From contig DASYDW010000134.1 of the NCBI GenBank assembly GCA_036499395.1, positions 1 through 64,000 of the forward strand: a stretch of DNA of 64,000 bases. Direction: 5' to 3'. The translations under genes and the position numbers were made by a program. Every line of letters starts with the position of its first letter. Position 1 is the first letter of the stretch. Below are positions 28,304 through 37,326 of this stretch, piece by piece. Source of the DNA: Pirellulales bacterium. Its GTDB lineage: Bacteria; Planctomycetota; Planctomycetia; Pirellulales; JACPPG01. The notes under the pieces were generated by a model. The model was not told the origin of the DNA, searched no databases, and saw only the letters and a list, made by a program, of their open reading frames with translations.

Positions 28304-29224
28304 ATGCTTCGATCGAGACTTTTTATCGCCCTGATGACCGTGACATCGCTCGTCGCGGTCGTTCGACCCTGCCCGGCAGATGAGAGCGCTAAACCGGAGA
28401 CAATCAGCGAGAAAACCGCGGAGACGGAACTCGTCTGGGAGACCGATTATTCGACGGCCATGCAGCAGGCCGAACGGCAGAAGAAGATGTTGCTGATTCA
28501 CTTCGTCGACGAGGTGCGACCGGCTCCGTCCGAGCCGTTCTTGAAGCAAGTGCGCGAAAACGAGCAGGTGCGGGCGAAGCTGGCCAAATTTGTCCTGCTG
28601 CGCCTGCCCGTGGACGTGCAGGTCAATTCGAAGGGGACGTCGACCAAGTTGCTGGACCATCCCTCGTTTGCGGAAATGGAAAAGCATCAGGGATTGGCGG
28701 TCGTCGACTATGCCAACCCGGGCACGGAGCATTACAGCTACGTCGTGAGCACGCTGCCGTTCAAGAGCGGCAAATACTATCACTACAACCCCAAGCACGT
28801 TGCCGTTTTGCTGGACCTGCCACCGGGGACGCAAACGCAACGCGCCCTGGTATTCGCCGTGCGAATCCATCCCGAGGCACCGGCTAGTACGAAGGGGGAA
28901 ATGGACCCCCAACTGGTGCGCGAGGCGAAGAGTCACTCGCAATACCAGGCGAACATTCGCGTGCAGGGGCATCACCATTGGGATTCCCGCTTTCCACGGA
29001 TCCACTCTTTGTTGGGTTTCGGCCTTACCCCCCAAGAAGTTGTGGCGGAAAGTTGGCCGCACGAGAACCTGCTCGACGCCGCGGTCGACTGCGTGCAAAG
29101 CTGGCGCCAGTCCTCCGGCCATTGGGGGGCGGTAAAGCGAAGCCAGCCGAAATTCGCCTACGACATGCGTCGCGGCAGTAACGGCATCTGGTATGCTACG
29201 GGCATCTTCGGGAATCGGTACTAA
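28304..29224 (+). CDS. Secreted thioredoxin-like protein with CAP-like C terminus
   Basis: 306 aa. A signal peptide ends near P-A-D (residue 26). Residues about 44-150 resemble a thioredoxin-like fold of the type W-x-x-D-Y-x-x-A-M-x-x-A-x-x-x-x-K-M-L-L-I-H-F, but the CxxC pair is missing. Residues about 210-306 resemble a CAP/SCP fold: a His-rich G-H-H-H-W, E-S-W-P-H-E-N, W-R-Q-S-S-G-H-W and W-Y-A-T-G-I-F-G. The strong ribosome site GAGGAGGG lies before the ATG. A terminator follows. Role unknown; probably envelope or periplasm. Confidence 0.62.
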   Translation: MLRSRLFIALMTVTSLVAVVRPCPADESAKPETISEKTAETELVWETDYSTAMQQAERQKKMLLIHFVDEVRPAPSEPFLKQVRENEQVRAKLAKFVLLRLPVDVQVNSKGTSTKLLDHPSFAEMEKHQGLAVVDYANPGTEHYSYVVSTLPFKSGKYYHYNPKHVAVLLDLPPGTQTQRALVFAVRIHPEAPASTKGEMDPQLVREAKSHSQYQANIRVQGHHHWDSRFPRIHSLLGFGLTPQEVVAESWPHENLLDAAVDCVQSWRQSSGHWGAVKRSQPKFAYDMRRGSNGIWYATGIFGNRY

Positions 29225-29251
29225 AGCCCGCGGATTCAACGAACCAGCGCC

Positions 29252-29305
29252 GAGCCCTCGGCGGGCGAAACAGTCACGACTGTTTTGATCCGACGAGGGC
29301 TCTTT
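29252..29305 (+). terminator. Nested-hairpin terminator
   Basis: Outer stem GAGCCCTCG (29252-29260) / CGAGGGCTC (29294-29302), followed by TTT. Inside it, AAACAGTC (29268-29275) / GACTGTTT (29278-29285) forms a second perfect stem. It lies 28 bases after the stop of the thioredoxin-like gene. The remaining spacer to 29546 holds no gene that I can support. Confidence 0.65.
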
Positions 29306-29546
29306 CATGCGCGGCGCACGCTTCGCGAAGTGTACGAAGATTGAGACGCGATCGACGAGGCGTGTACGCGATTCCGATCGTGACGCTGATAACTGCGCGG
29401 TTAGTGCGTTTGCACCACCTGTAAGGACATGTTGATCGCAGGCAACGCCGTTGGTTGAAAAAAATCATCACGTTGCCAAATCGCATGCTACCCTTTCTCC
29501 AGGCGGCAATGTTTAACATGGGCCCGCACAATCGGACCGACGGCGA

Positions 29547-32018
29547 ATGCCGAACGACGTCCGCAGTCGCACGGCGGCGCGCAGGCGCAAACCCTCAGGA
29601 TTCTTTGTCGTGACCCGGCAGTCGATCGCAGGATGGCGATGTCTGATGCTGGCGACGCTCGTCGTCGCCACGACCGGGCGCAGTGCATTGGCCACGCTGC
29701 CGCGCATCGATCCGTCGGGTCAGCGCCTTTTCTTGTGGGACGCACCGCCGCTGACGCGCTACGTGCCCGAGCCCGCGAAGCCGACCCATTTCAACATGAT
29801 GTTCCTGCGTGTCGCGCCGGCGAAAGTCATCGCCCCGGTGGGCGCCGAAGTCGTGCTGGTCGGCAGCATCTGCGGCCCCGACGGTTACATGCACGCCCGC
29901 GAACGCGTTGAATGGATGTTGGCCCCCGGCGGCGTGGGACAATTCGTCGATCTCAATCAAACGAGCTGGCTCGATCGGGTGAAGCATCCGCAAGACACGC
30001 CGCGCAAGCTCGATAATTCATTCGCCGTCGGCAGCACTTCAACCAAGTATGTGGCGCTGACGCGCGGCACGGCCACGCTGGACGATGACGTGCCCGTGCA
30101 GAAGGGGCAAGCTTGGGTCACGGTCACCTCGCCCGTCGAAGGCGCGAGCTTCGTGACGGCCTTCGCCCCGAACGTCTTCGGATGGGATCAGCGGCAGCGC
30201 ACGTCGACGATCTACTGGGTCGACGCCCAATGGTCGTTCCCAGTGCCGGCTACGAATCCCGTTGGCACACGGCATGCCTTCACCACGACCGTGACGCGAC
30301 AGTCCGATCGGACACCTCTGGTCGGCTGGATCGTGCGTTATGAGATCACGGGTGGTCCCGCGGCCGGCTTCGCGCCCGATGAACGGCAAGTGATCGAAGA
30401 ACCGACCAATGCATTGGGCCAGGCCACGGCGGAAATCGCTCAACAATCGCCAGCGCCCGGCACGAACACGATCTCGGTGCAGATCGTGCGTCCGGCCGAG
30501 CTCAGCGGTAGCTATGGTCAGCGGCTTGTCGTGGGCAATTCGGTGACGACCAGCTCGTGGACAACCGCGGGCAATCTTTCACTACGCACACTGGGGCCCA
30601 GCCAGGCGACCACGGGTTCGACGATCGGTTATCGGATCGAGGTCGGCAACCCCAGCCCGCTCTCGACGCGCGGCGTGGTGGTGACGAATCAGATTCCGGC
30701 CGGGCTGACATTCCTCAGCAGCAATCCTCCGGCGCAGCCAGGGCGCGGCACGCTGCAATGGAATCTCGGCGATCTGGGCGCGGGGCAAAGCCAGGCCATC
30801 GAAGTTGATTTCCGCGCCGATCAGCCCGGCATCGTCAATAACTGCGCCGTGCTCAATACGGGCGAAGGGACGACTGCCCAGAGTTGCGCGACCACGACGA
30901 TCACGGCCGTCGCCGTGCCGACGCAATCGTTGACGGTGACGATGTCCGCGCCGCAGAGTGCCGCGGTCGGACAGGACGTCGACTTTATAACGCTCGTGAC
31001 CAATCACGGTGTTTCGGCGACCCCCGTCCTGACGGTGGTCGATCGCTTTGACGCCGGTTTGCAGCATGCCAACCTTGCCAGCCCGATCGAACGCAATCTC
31101 GAAGCGATTCAGCCGGGCCAGACGCAACGGGTGATCATTACGCTGCGGCCGATGCAGCCGGGCCAGTTGTGCAATACGCTCGAAGTTCACGATACGGCCG
31201 GTGGCATTTTGGGCAACGCCCAGGCGTGCGTTAATGCCGCCGTGGCTGCCGCTCCGTCGGTGGCGAAACCGACAATCACGGTGAAAAAGACGGGGCCTGC
31301 GAGCGTCGCAGCCGGCGGGATCGCCGATTTCGTCATCGAGATCACGAATACCAGCCAAGTGCCGGCAACGCAGCTGCAACTGGCCGACAGCTATGATCGC
31401 GCGATGAGTCCCATCAGCGCCACCGAAGGGCACGACTGGTCACGCGATGGGGCCGGCGATTTGGTGTGGCTGCTCGATTCGCTGCCGGCCGGGAAGACCG
31501 TGCGTTACCAGGTGCGCTGCCAATGCGTGACGCCGGCGGCCAATGCCTGTAACCGCGCCACGGTGACCACGGCCGAAGGTGCGACGGCGTCGGACGAGGC
31601 CTGCCTGGCGATCACACAGGCGGCGGCTCCCCCCGCGCCTCCGGCAGGCGCCGCGCGATTGACCATCGCCGTGGCTGATCTTGTCGAGCCCGTGGCCTTG
31701 AAGGCCAATACCACCTATGAAGTGAAGATCACCAACAACGGGCAGGGGCCCGATAGCCAGGTCGTGCTGACCGTGACCGTGCCGGACAAGATGACCCCGA
31801 TGGGCGTCGGACCGGGGGGCATCGCCACCGCGGCGATCTTGGGCAAGACGGTCCGCTTTGATCCCGTGCCGACGATCGCGCCGGGCGAAACGCTGACCTA
31901 TCGCATTCAAGCCCGCGGTGACGAGGCGGGGCAGGCGCAGTTTCGCGCGCAGGCGACGAGCGCCGGAAATCCCGCCGGGGTAGTCGGCGAGGAACTGACG
32001 ACGATCTTCGCGCCGTAA
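29547..32018 (+). CDS. Secreted DUF11-repeat protein
   Basis: 823 aa. After a basic N terminus and a hydrophobic signal (about residues 30-49) comes a Big-1-like region (about 80-330). Then follow four Ig-like DUF11 repeats, about 345-455, 460-570, 580-690 and 705-823. The repeat signature is a strand T-I-x-Y-x-I-x-V-x-N, then a phrase like V-V-T-N-Q-I-P-A-G-L-T-F-L and an N-L-G-x-L-x-x-G-Q-S turn. Paired cysteines near C-A-V-L-N and S-C-A could form disulphides. Such proteins decorate cell surfaces or stalks; the partner is unknown. No strong ribosome site is seen. Confidence 0.8.
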   Translation: MPNDVRSRTAARRRKPSGFFVVTRQSIAGWRCLMLATLVVATTGRSALATLPRIDPSGQRLFLWDAPPLTRYVPEPAKPTHFNMMFLRVAPAKVIAPVGAEVVLVGSICGPDGYMHARERVEWMLAPGGVGQFVDLNQTSWLDRVKHPQDTPRKLDNSFAVGSTSTKYVALTRGTATLDDDVPVQKGQAWVTVTSPVEGASFVTAFAPNVFGWDQRQRTSTIYWVDAQWSFPVPATNPVGTRHAFTTTVTRQSDRTPLVGWIVRYEITGGPAAGFAPDERQVIEEPTNALGQATAEIAQQSPAPGTNTISVQIVRPAELSGSYGQRLVVGNSVTTSSWTTAGNLSLRTLGPSQATTGSTIGYRIEVGNPSPLSTRGVVVTNQIPAGLTFLSSNPPAQPGRGTLQWNLGDLGAGQSQAIEVDFRADQPGIVNNCAVLNTGEGTTAQSCATTTITAVAVPTQSLTVTMSAPQSAAVGQDVDFITLVTNHGVSATPVLTVVDRFDAGLQHANLASPIERNLEAIQPGQTQRVIITLRPMQPGQLCNTLEVHDTAGGILGNAQACVNAAVAAAPSVAKPTITVKKTGPASVAAGGIADFVIEITNTSQVPATQLQLADSYDRAMSPISATEGHDWSRDGAGDLVWLLDSLPAGKTVRYQVRCQCVTPAANACNRATVTTAEGATASDEACLAITQAAAPPAPPAGAARLTIAVADLVEPVALKANTTYEVKITNNGQGPDSQVVLTVTVPDKMTPMGVGPGGIATAAILGKTVRFDPVPTIAPGETLTYRIQARGDEAGQAQFRAQATSAGNPAGVVGEELTTIFAP

Positions 32019-32064
32019 TCACGCGCGCAATGAGGCGTGGCTTATCTCGACTATAATTCCTGGC

Positions 32065-32469
32065 GTGCAAACGCAGGATTCTCAGAGAGCGCGCTTCGTG
32101 GTGTTGTGGCATCAAATGCCGGCCGGGGCGCCGCGCGCTACGCACTGGGACTTCATGATCGAAGTCGGAAGCGCACTACGAACGTGGGCGCTCGCTGAGG
32201 AACCGTCCGACGGCGAGACGATCGACGCCGCGGCGCTGCCAGATCATCGGCTGGCGTATCTCGAATACGAGGGGCCGGTTTCAGGCGATCGGGGCGAAGT
32301 CTCGCAATGGGACCGCGGAGTGTGCCGGGCGGTCGAAGTTACGCCAGACCGGTGCCTGTACGAATTAACGGGGGACCGGTTGGTCGGCCAGGTGCTGCTG
32401 GTTCGAGCGCAGCCGACGGATCACTGGACGTTTCGATTCTCGTCCGGCCGGCTGGCCACGCCCGAGTGA
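32065..32469 (+). CDS. Standalone LigD-type 3'-phosphoesterase domain protein
   Basis: 134 aa. It matches the phosphoesterase (PE) module of bacterial ligase D by position of key residues: F-V-V-L-W-H, T-H-W-D-F-M-I-E, W-A-L-A-E-E-P, Y-L-E-Y-E-G-P-V-S-G-D-R-G-E-V and W-D-R-G. In LigD the two His and one Asp bind Mn and trim 3' ends during non-homologous end joining. No Ku, ligase or polymerase gene lies nearby, so a repair role is inference. The start is GTG 32065. Its 3' end overlaps the convergent gene at 32421 by 49 bases. Confidence 0.72.
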   Translation: MQTQDSQRARFVVLWHQMPAGAPRATHWDFMIEVGSALRTWALAEEPSDGETIDAAALPDHRLAYLEYEGPVSGDRGEVSQWDRGVCRAVEVTPDRCLYELTGDRLVGQVLLVRAQPTDHWTFRFSSGRLATPE

Positions 32470-33170
32470 GGCTTTATGCCCGGCGTGCTTGGTGAGATCG
32501 ATTCGGTGCGACCGGCCAGATAAATGGCCGCGTCGCGCAATTGCAGTGCGTCGAGCTTTAGGACCGTGGTCGCGGTGTGAGCCTCGGGCAGAGTGATAAA
32601 CGCCACGGGGTCGCCGTGTGCTTGCCGCCACTCGACGCGCAGATTGAGTCGTTCGGCCGCATTGGCGATGCCGTCCATGATCGGCGTAATCGGTACAGGA
32701 ATCGCGCCCGCCCGGGCCCCGTGAACACGCAATGCGATCACGTGCGGCTCGGCCAGATAAACGTCGAACTTCACAGAGACGATCGTCGAGAGTCCCGGAT
32801 ACTGATATCCGCAGGCGATGATCGCCCGATCAGGCTCGAAGCGTGCCCGCAGGTCTACGACGTTCGGCGGTAGCAGCTCGGGGTGATTCTGTGCGAGGTC
32901 GATTGCTAGCCAGCCGTTGACCTGCTCTTCACTCAGCAGGGCGTACCATTCTCCTTCGTGCCGAGCGGTGTTCATCAGCGCTGTCGCGCTTTCGAGCATC
33001 TCGTCGTTGCCTTGGCGCAGGATTTCTGGCTCGATTAGAAGCGCAGCGCGATAGAACGCCGGGACGTGCCAAATCGAATAAATCAGAATGACGAGCGCAA
33101 CAACGAGCGCGCCGATGGCGCTACCGGCAATGAAAACGGTTCGCGAGCATTTGCGCCTGAGCGATGGCAC
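32421..33170 (-). CDS. Single-pass membrane protein of unknown function
   Basis: 249 aa. One N-terminal helix (about residues 12-34, A-L-V-V-A-L-V-I-L-I) follows a basic R-R-K-C-S-R stretch. The rest is a polar domain that begins Y-R-A-A-L and contains E-W-Y-A-L-L-S-E-E-Q-V-N-G-W-L near residue 73, a motif I associate with planctomycete hypothetical proteins. The start is GTG 33170 without a clear ribosome site. The C-terminal 30 residues are Ser/Pro-rich and overlap the convergent gene. Confidence 0.6.
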   Translation of the reverse strand: MPSLRRKCSRTVFIAGSAIGALVVALVILIYSIWHVPAFYRAALLIEPEILRQGNDEMLESATALMNTARHEGEWYALLSEEQVNGWLAIDLAQNHPELLPPNVVDLRARFEPDRAIIACGYQYPGLSTIVSVKFDVYLAEPHVIALRVHGARAGAIPVPITPIMDGIANAAERLNLRVEWRQAHGDPVAFITLPEAHTATTVLKLDALQLRDAAIYLAGRTESISPSTPGIKPHSGVASRPDENRNVQ

Positions 33171-33344
33171 GGTTCAAGTAGTTCCGGAACAGGTTGAGAG
33201 TTCGAAACTCGCACGCGAAGGACAGGCCGGCGCAACGGCGCGCGGCAAAAAGCGGCTGGATAGTAGAAACCGACAGGAAATCGGTCAATGCGTGTGTTCG
33301 CCCGCCGTGGCAGAGGTCCACGCGGATGGCCGCCGTTGGCGAAA

Positions 33345-34628
33345 TTAGCCGCGGAATCGCAGTAGGGCGTAGCTCTTTTTGCCTGATCGCAGCACTAGCA
33401 CTGTCTCGCTAGCAAGGTCTGCTGGCGTGAGCGTTGCATCGGCCGAAGCGATGCGCCGATTGTTCGCGTAACCGCCCCCCTGGGTGATCGTGCGGCGAGC
33501 TTCGCCCTTACTTTTCGCCAGGCCTGCGGCGACGAAGGCATCGATGACGTTCAAGCCCGCCGCGAGTGCGCCGCGATCAAGTTCCTGGCTGGGGACGTCG
33601 GCAAAGATCTCGGCCAGCTCGCTATCGGAAAGCGATGCGATTTCGGCGCCGAACAGGATATCGCTGGCGCGCTGCGCCTTGGCCAGGCCTGCTTCGCCAT
33701 GCACGAGGCGCGTGATTTCTTCGGCCAGGCGGCGCTGGCTTTCGCGACGCCCTGGATCCGTGGACCGGGCGGCGTCCAGCAATTCGATCTCTTCACGCGA
33801 CAGATCGGTGAAGAAGCGCAGGCATTTGCCGGCGTCGGCATCGTCGACGTTGATCCAATATTGATAGAACTTGTAGGGGCTCGTCCGTTCGGGCGAGAGC
33901 CACAGGGCGCCCGACTCGGTCTTGCCCATCTTCGTGCCGTCGCTCTTGGTCAATAGCGGGCAAGTGATGCCGTACAGTTGCACGGCGTGCATCCGGCGAG
34001 CCAGGTCGATGCCGGCCGTGATGTTGCCCCACTGATCGCTGCCGCCGATTTGTAGTTCGCAGCCGTGGTTCCGGTGTAGATACACAAAGTCGTAGGCCTG
34101 CAACAGCATGTAGCTGAACTCGGTAAAGCTCAGTCCGCTGTCGGTGCGCTCGAGCCGGCTACGGACTGAGTCCTTGGCCAGCATTACGTTTACGGGGAAA
34201 TTTTTGCCCACGTCGCGCAGGAAATCGAGATAGCTGAAGCCTCGCATCCAGTCGTAATTGTTGACGAGCGTCGCGGCCGTAGGGCCGGTACCGAAATCGA
34301 GGAACGCGCGCATCTGCTCTTGCATGCTGGCGACGTTGTGGGCGAGCGCTTCGAGCGACAGCAGGTTGCGTTCCTCGCTCTTCCCACTGGGATCGCCGAT
34401 CATGCCGGTGGCACCGCCGACGAGCGCAATGGGGCGATGGCCCGCGCGTTGAAAGCGGCGCAACATCATCAGCGCCACGAGATGTCCGACGTGCAGGCTG
34501 TCGGCCGTGGGGTCGAAGCCGGCATAAACGGCTACGGAATGCTCGGCCAATCGGCTGCGCAGCGCCGCGTCGTCGGTCGTTTGATGGATCAGTCCGCGCC
34601 AGTTGAGTTCGGCGATGATGTCTTGCAC
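33345..34628 (-). CDS. tyrS: Tyrosyl-tRNA synthetase
   Basis: 427 aa from GTG 34628. Class I motifs: D-P-T-A-D-S-L-H-V-G-H (HIGH) and K-M-G-K-T (KMSKS). The tyrosine-binding L-Q-A-Y-D-F and G-G-S-D-Q-W-G-N-I segments are intact, and the C-terminal S4-like RNA-binding domain ends V-L-R-S-G-K-K. The open frame extends to 35447 but is antisense to the next gene. GTG 34628 has AGGAC about seven bases upstream and fits the family N terminus (ahead of L-N-W-R-G-L-I); ATG 34691 is possible. Confidence 0.95.
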   Translation of the reverse strand: MQDIIAELNWRGLIHQTTDDAALRSRLAEHSVAVYAGFDPTADSLHVGHLVALMMLRRFQRAGHRPIALVGGATGMIGDPSGKSEERNLLSLEALAHNVASMQEQMRAFLDFGTGPTAATLVNNYDWMRGFSYLDFLRDVGKNFPVNVMLAKDSVRSRLERTDSGLSFTEFSYMLLQAYDFVYLHRNHGCELQIGGSDQWGNITAGIDLARRMHAVQLYGITCPLLTKSDGTKMGKTESGALWLSPERTSPYKFYQYWINVDDADAGKCLRFFTDLSREEIELLDAARSTDPGRRESQRRLAEEITRLVHGEAGLAKAQRASDILFGAEIASLSDSELAEIFADVPSQELDRGALAAGLNVIDAFVAAGLAKSKGEARRTITQGGGYANNRRIASADATLTPADLASETVLVLRSGKKSYALLRFRG

Positions 34629-34895
34629 GGGAGTCCTAGAAGTCTGGTCATTAATGACGACGGAATCGGTCCCACAAATCGTGGCTGGCATCCTAACCGG
34701 TAGTCCGCCGAGCAGGGTAGGGGACAATCGCGAAAACCCGCTGCCCGACCGGGGTTGCATTCTCTTTTTGTGCTGCTCGGCGCGACTGCGCCGTGGCGCC
34801 GGTGGGGTAGCTGAATCGCTGCCTGGCGATCGTGACCTATGTTTGGGCAAAGGCAATTTCGCAATTCCTACGTCTTCTCTATGAGGGGGCTTCTC

Positions 34896-35642
34896 ATGCG
34901 TACGTTCGCCTATTCGATCGTGGTTTCGTGTTGCATTGTCAGTGCCGCCTTTGCCAACGACGATGCCGCGGCTGTCACGGAGCAGGCAAGCGACCGGACG
35001 GTCACGATCGACGGCCGCGAGTTTAAGCCCGCCTTCGTCGAGGCCGTAGCCGGCGCTTCGCTCATGGAGTTCGTTCCCACCGGCGAAACGCTGGAGAATT
35101 GGACACGGCTGGCCGCGATTCGCGAATATGCCGAGCTGGACAATCCGCTCGAGGTCGTTCAGGAAATCGTCAAGAAGTTGGACAAATGCGATCCGCCGGC
35201 CAATGCCGAGGTGATGCAGAATCCCAAAAATGGGGCCGTGGTTTTGAGTTTCACGGTCTGGTCGGAAGACAAGTCCTTTGCCGAGTACAACGTCTTCGAG
35301 TATTGCCGTCGGCCGGAGGGGGGCCTGGTTTCTTACCAATACGCGATTCGCGCCTACGGCGACGAGGCGGAACCGTTCGCCAAGAGCCTTGATGCCGACG
35401 CTCGCGCAGGGTTTTTCGTCGACGCTATCGAATTCGCGTCGTCGCAAGGCAACGGGGGCGCTGACGCTTTAAGCGACGCGGGCAATGGCTTTCAGGTTCA
35501 AAAATTCGAGCCGATCAACGCGCGAAGCAGCGAATCGACCAGTGACGATCCGGCGAGTGACGACTCAGCGAACAGTGACTCGACGAGCAGCAGTGACGCG
35601 TCGAGCAATGATGACCAACGCCGCGACGACCAAAGTAACTAA
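34896..35642 (+). CDS. Secreted protein of unknown function, tandem paralogue A
   Basis: 248 aa. Signal peptide ending near A-F-A (about residue 20). The core (residues 32-180) shares T-V-T-(I/V)-D-G, E-T-L-E-N-W-T-R-(L/M)-A-A-I-R and (S/A)-F-A-E-(Y/F)-N-V-F with the next gene. Only this copy has cysteines (K-C-D, E-Y-C-R-R) and a long Ser/Asp-rich tail that is probably disordered. GAGGGG before ATG 34896 decides the start over upstream ATGs at 34839 and 34881. No family name is known to me. Confidence 0.75.
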   Translation: MRTFAYSIVVSCCIVSAAFANDDAAAVTEQASDRTVTIDGREFKPAFVEAVAGASLMEFVPTGETLENWTRLAAIREYAELDNPLEVVQEIVKKLDKCDPPANAEVMQNPKNGAVVLSFTVWSEDKSFAEYNVFEYCRRPEGGLVSYQYAIRAYGDEAEPFAKSLDADARAGFFVDAIEFASSQGNGGADALSDAGNGFQVQKFEPINARSSESTSDDPASDDSANSDSTSSSDASSNDDQRRDDQSN

Positions 35643-35697
35643 GGCGTGATGCGCCAACTTTGTTATTCAATCGCATTCTTCTGCGCGAGGTTTTTTC

Positions 35698-36300
35698 ATG
35701 CGTCTCTTCGTCTGTTCGCTCGTGATACTTCTCTGTTTGGGCACCGTTGGCTTTGCCGCTGACGATGTGGACGAGGAAATGGCGGAAGCCACCGTCGCCG
35801 AGAAAACGGTCACGGTCGATGGCCACGATCTGCAGTTGGCCTACGAGGCCGAGGCCGACGGCGACACGATCGAAGAGTTCATCCCGGCCGACGAAACGCT
35901 GGAAAACTGGACTCGGATGGCCGCGATCCGGACCTACGAAGACGTTAACGATCCGATGGCCGTGGCCGAGGCGGTCGCGAAGCAATTGAAGGAGCAGAAG
36001 CCCCCGATCGACTATGACTTGCTGCAGAATTCGGAGACCGGGGACGTCGCGATTAGCTTCATCGTGTGGGGCGAAAATGCCGCGTTCGCCGAATTCAATG
36101 TGTTTCAATACAAGAAGCTCGGCGACTCAGGGCTGGCGATGTATCAATATGCCCTGCGCGCGTACGACGTTGACGTCGATTCCTTCATCGAAAGCCTGGA
36201 CCCCGAAACGCGCATGAAGCAAGTCGCGGTCACCGTGAAGTTCGGCGCCGATCAAGCGGGCACAACGCAGGACGAGAAGGACGACGAGAAAGACGAGTAG
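35698..36300 (+). CDS. Secreted protein of unknown function, tandem paralogue B
   Basis: 200 aa. Signal peptide ending at G-F-A-A (about residue 20). Similar over its length to paralogue A, with the same D-E-T-L-E-N-W-T-R block and F-A-E-F-N-V-F-Q-Y; it lacks the Ser/Asp tail and ends in an acidic D-D-E-K-D-E run. GAGG precedes ATG 35698. The 55-base spacer to paralogue A has no terminator, so the two are probably one transcript. The chain is markedly acidic. Confidence 0.75.
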   Translation: MRLFVCSLVILLCLGTVGFAADDVDEEMAEATVAEKTVTVDGHDLQLAYEAEADGDTIEEFIPADETLENWTRMAAIRTYEDVNDPMAVAEAVAKQLKEQKPPIDYDLLQNSETGDVAISFIVWGENAAFAEFNVFQYKKLGDSGLAMYQYALRAYDVDVDSFIESLDPETRMKQVAVTVKFGADQAGTTQDEKDDEKDE

Positions 36301-36342
36301 TCGTGCCGCCGGCGTTCCTGCGGCAGCCTTAGCGGACCGGCT

Positions 36343-37269
36343 TCAATTCGTGCGTGCCGCGCGGATCAAATCGCCGGCTCCCTGCCCTGCCAGATCGGTG
36401 GCGACTTGCTGCCCCAATTCTTCGGCGGCATCGAGCGCGCTGACTCGCTCGGCATGCAGACGCTTCTGACCGTCGGTGCTGAGGACCGCGGCCGTAAGCT
36501 TCAACTGTCCGTCCGGCTCGACGCGTCCCCAGGCGGCGACCGGCGCCAGGCATCCGCCGCTGAGCGCGCGGAGCATCGAACGCTCGGCCACGACCGCGGC
36601 CTGCGTCGCCTGATCGTCGAGCGGTGCAATCGCGGTCAACGTGCGGGCGTCGGCAGCGCGACATTCCAGCCCTAACGCTCCCTGGCCAATGGCCGGCAGA
36701 ATCAGAGTCATCGGCAAGTGCTGCGTGATCTCGTGTTCGAGGCCCAGTCGGGTCAGACCGGCCGCGGCAAGGACCAGGGCGTCGTAATCCCCCTCCTTCA
36801 GTTTGCGCAGGCGAGTTTCGACGTTTCCGCGAATGTCTTTCATCGTCAGATCCGCGCGAACGTGCAGCAACTGGGCGCGGCGCCGCTGGCTGCCTGTGCC
36901 CACGATCGCTCCGCGGGGTAGCGCATCGAAGTTCGCCGCGTCGCGCGAGACCAGCACGTCGCCGATTGGCCCGCGGGCGGGGACGGCGCCAATCGTCAGG
37001 CCGGCGACCGGTTCGGTCGGCAAATCTTTCAGGCTGTGGACGGCCAGGTCGACTTCTTCGGCCAGCAGGCTGCGCTGCAATTCCTTGGTGAACAGGCCGT
37101 CGCCCCCCATCGCACCGATCGCATGCGTTTGATCACGATCGCCGCGCGTCGAGACGAGCACGATCTCGACCTCGTGTCCCAGTTCGCGCAGCCGCGCGGC
37201 AACCCAATCCGCTTGCCAGCGGGCCAGGATACTGGCGCGTGTGCCGAGTCTTATCGGGCGGGAGGACAC
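36343..37269 (-). CDS. hemC: Hydroxymethylbilane synthase (porphobilinogen deaminase)
   Basis: 308 aa from GTG 37269. It contains L-G-T-R-A-S-I-L-A near the start, H-S-L-K-D-L-P-T, the catalytic R-G-N-V-E-T-R region, and L-S-G-G-C-L-A-P-V (Cys 240, which in the family carries the dipyrromethane cofactor). It polymerises four porphobilinogens to hydroxymethylbilane in haem synthesis. AGGAA precedes the GTG by about six bases; ATG 37305 would add 12 residues. No other hem gene is nearby. Confidence 0.95.
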   Translation of the reverse strand: MSSRPIRLGTRASILARWQADWVAARLRELGHEVEIVLVSTRGDRDQTHAIGAMGGDGLFTKELQRSLLAEEVDLAVHSLKDLPTEPVAGLTIGAVPARGPIGDVLVSRDAANFDALPRGAIVGTGSQRRRAQLLHVRADLTMKDIRGNVETRLRKLKEGDYDALVLAAAGLTRLGLEHEITQHLPMTLILPAIGQGALGLECRAADARTLTAIAPLDDQATQAAVVAERSMLRALSGGCLAPVAAWGRVEPDGQLKLTAAVLSTDGQKRLHAERVSALDAAEELGQQVATDLAGQGAGDLIRAARTN

Positions 37270-37326
37270 AATGAGTTCCTGAACAATGGTGAGCGAAACG
37301 CCCATTATAGGCGGAATCGCATTTGT

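Noticed and set aside
34692..35447. Upstream extension of the tyrS frame
   Set aside because: It is antisense to the secreted paralogue gene and adds residues with no synthetase similarity; the start at GTG 34628 has a ribosome site.
36304..36325. TGCCGC/GCGGCA hairpin after paralogue B
   Set aside because: Six pairs only and no T run follows.
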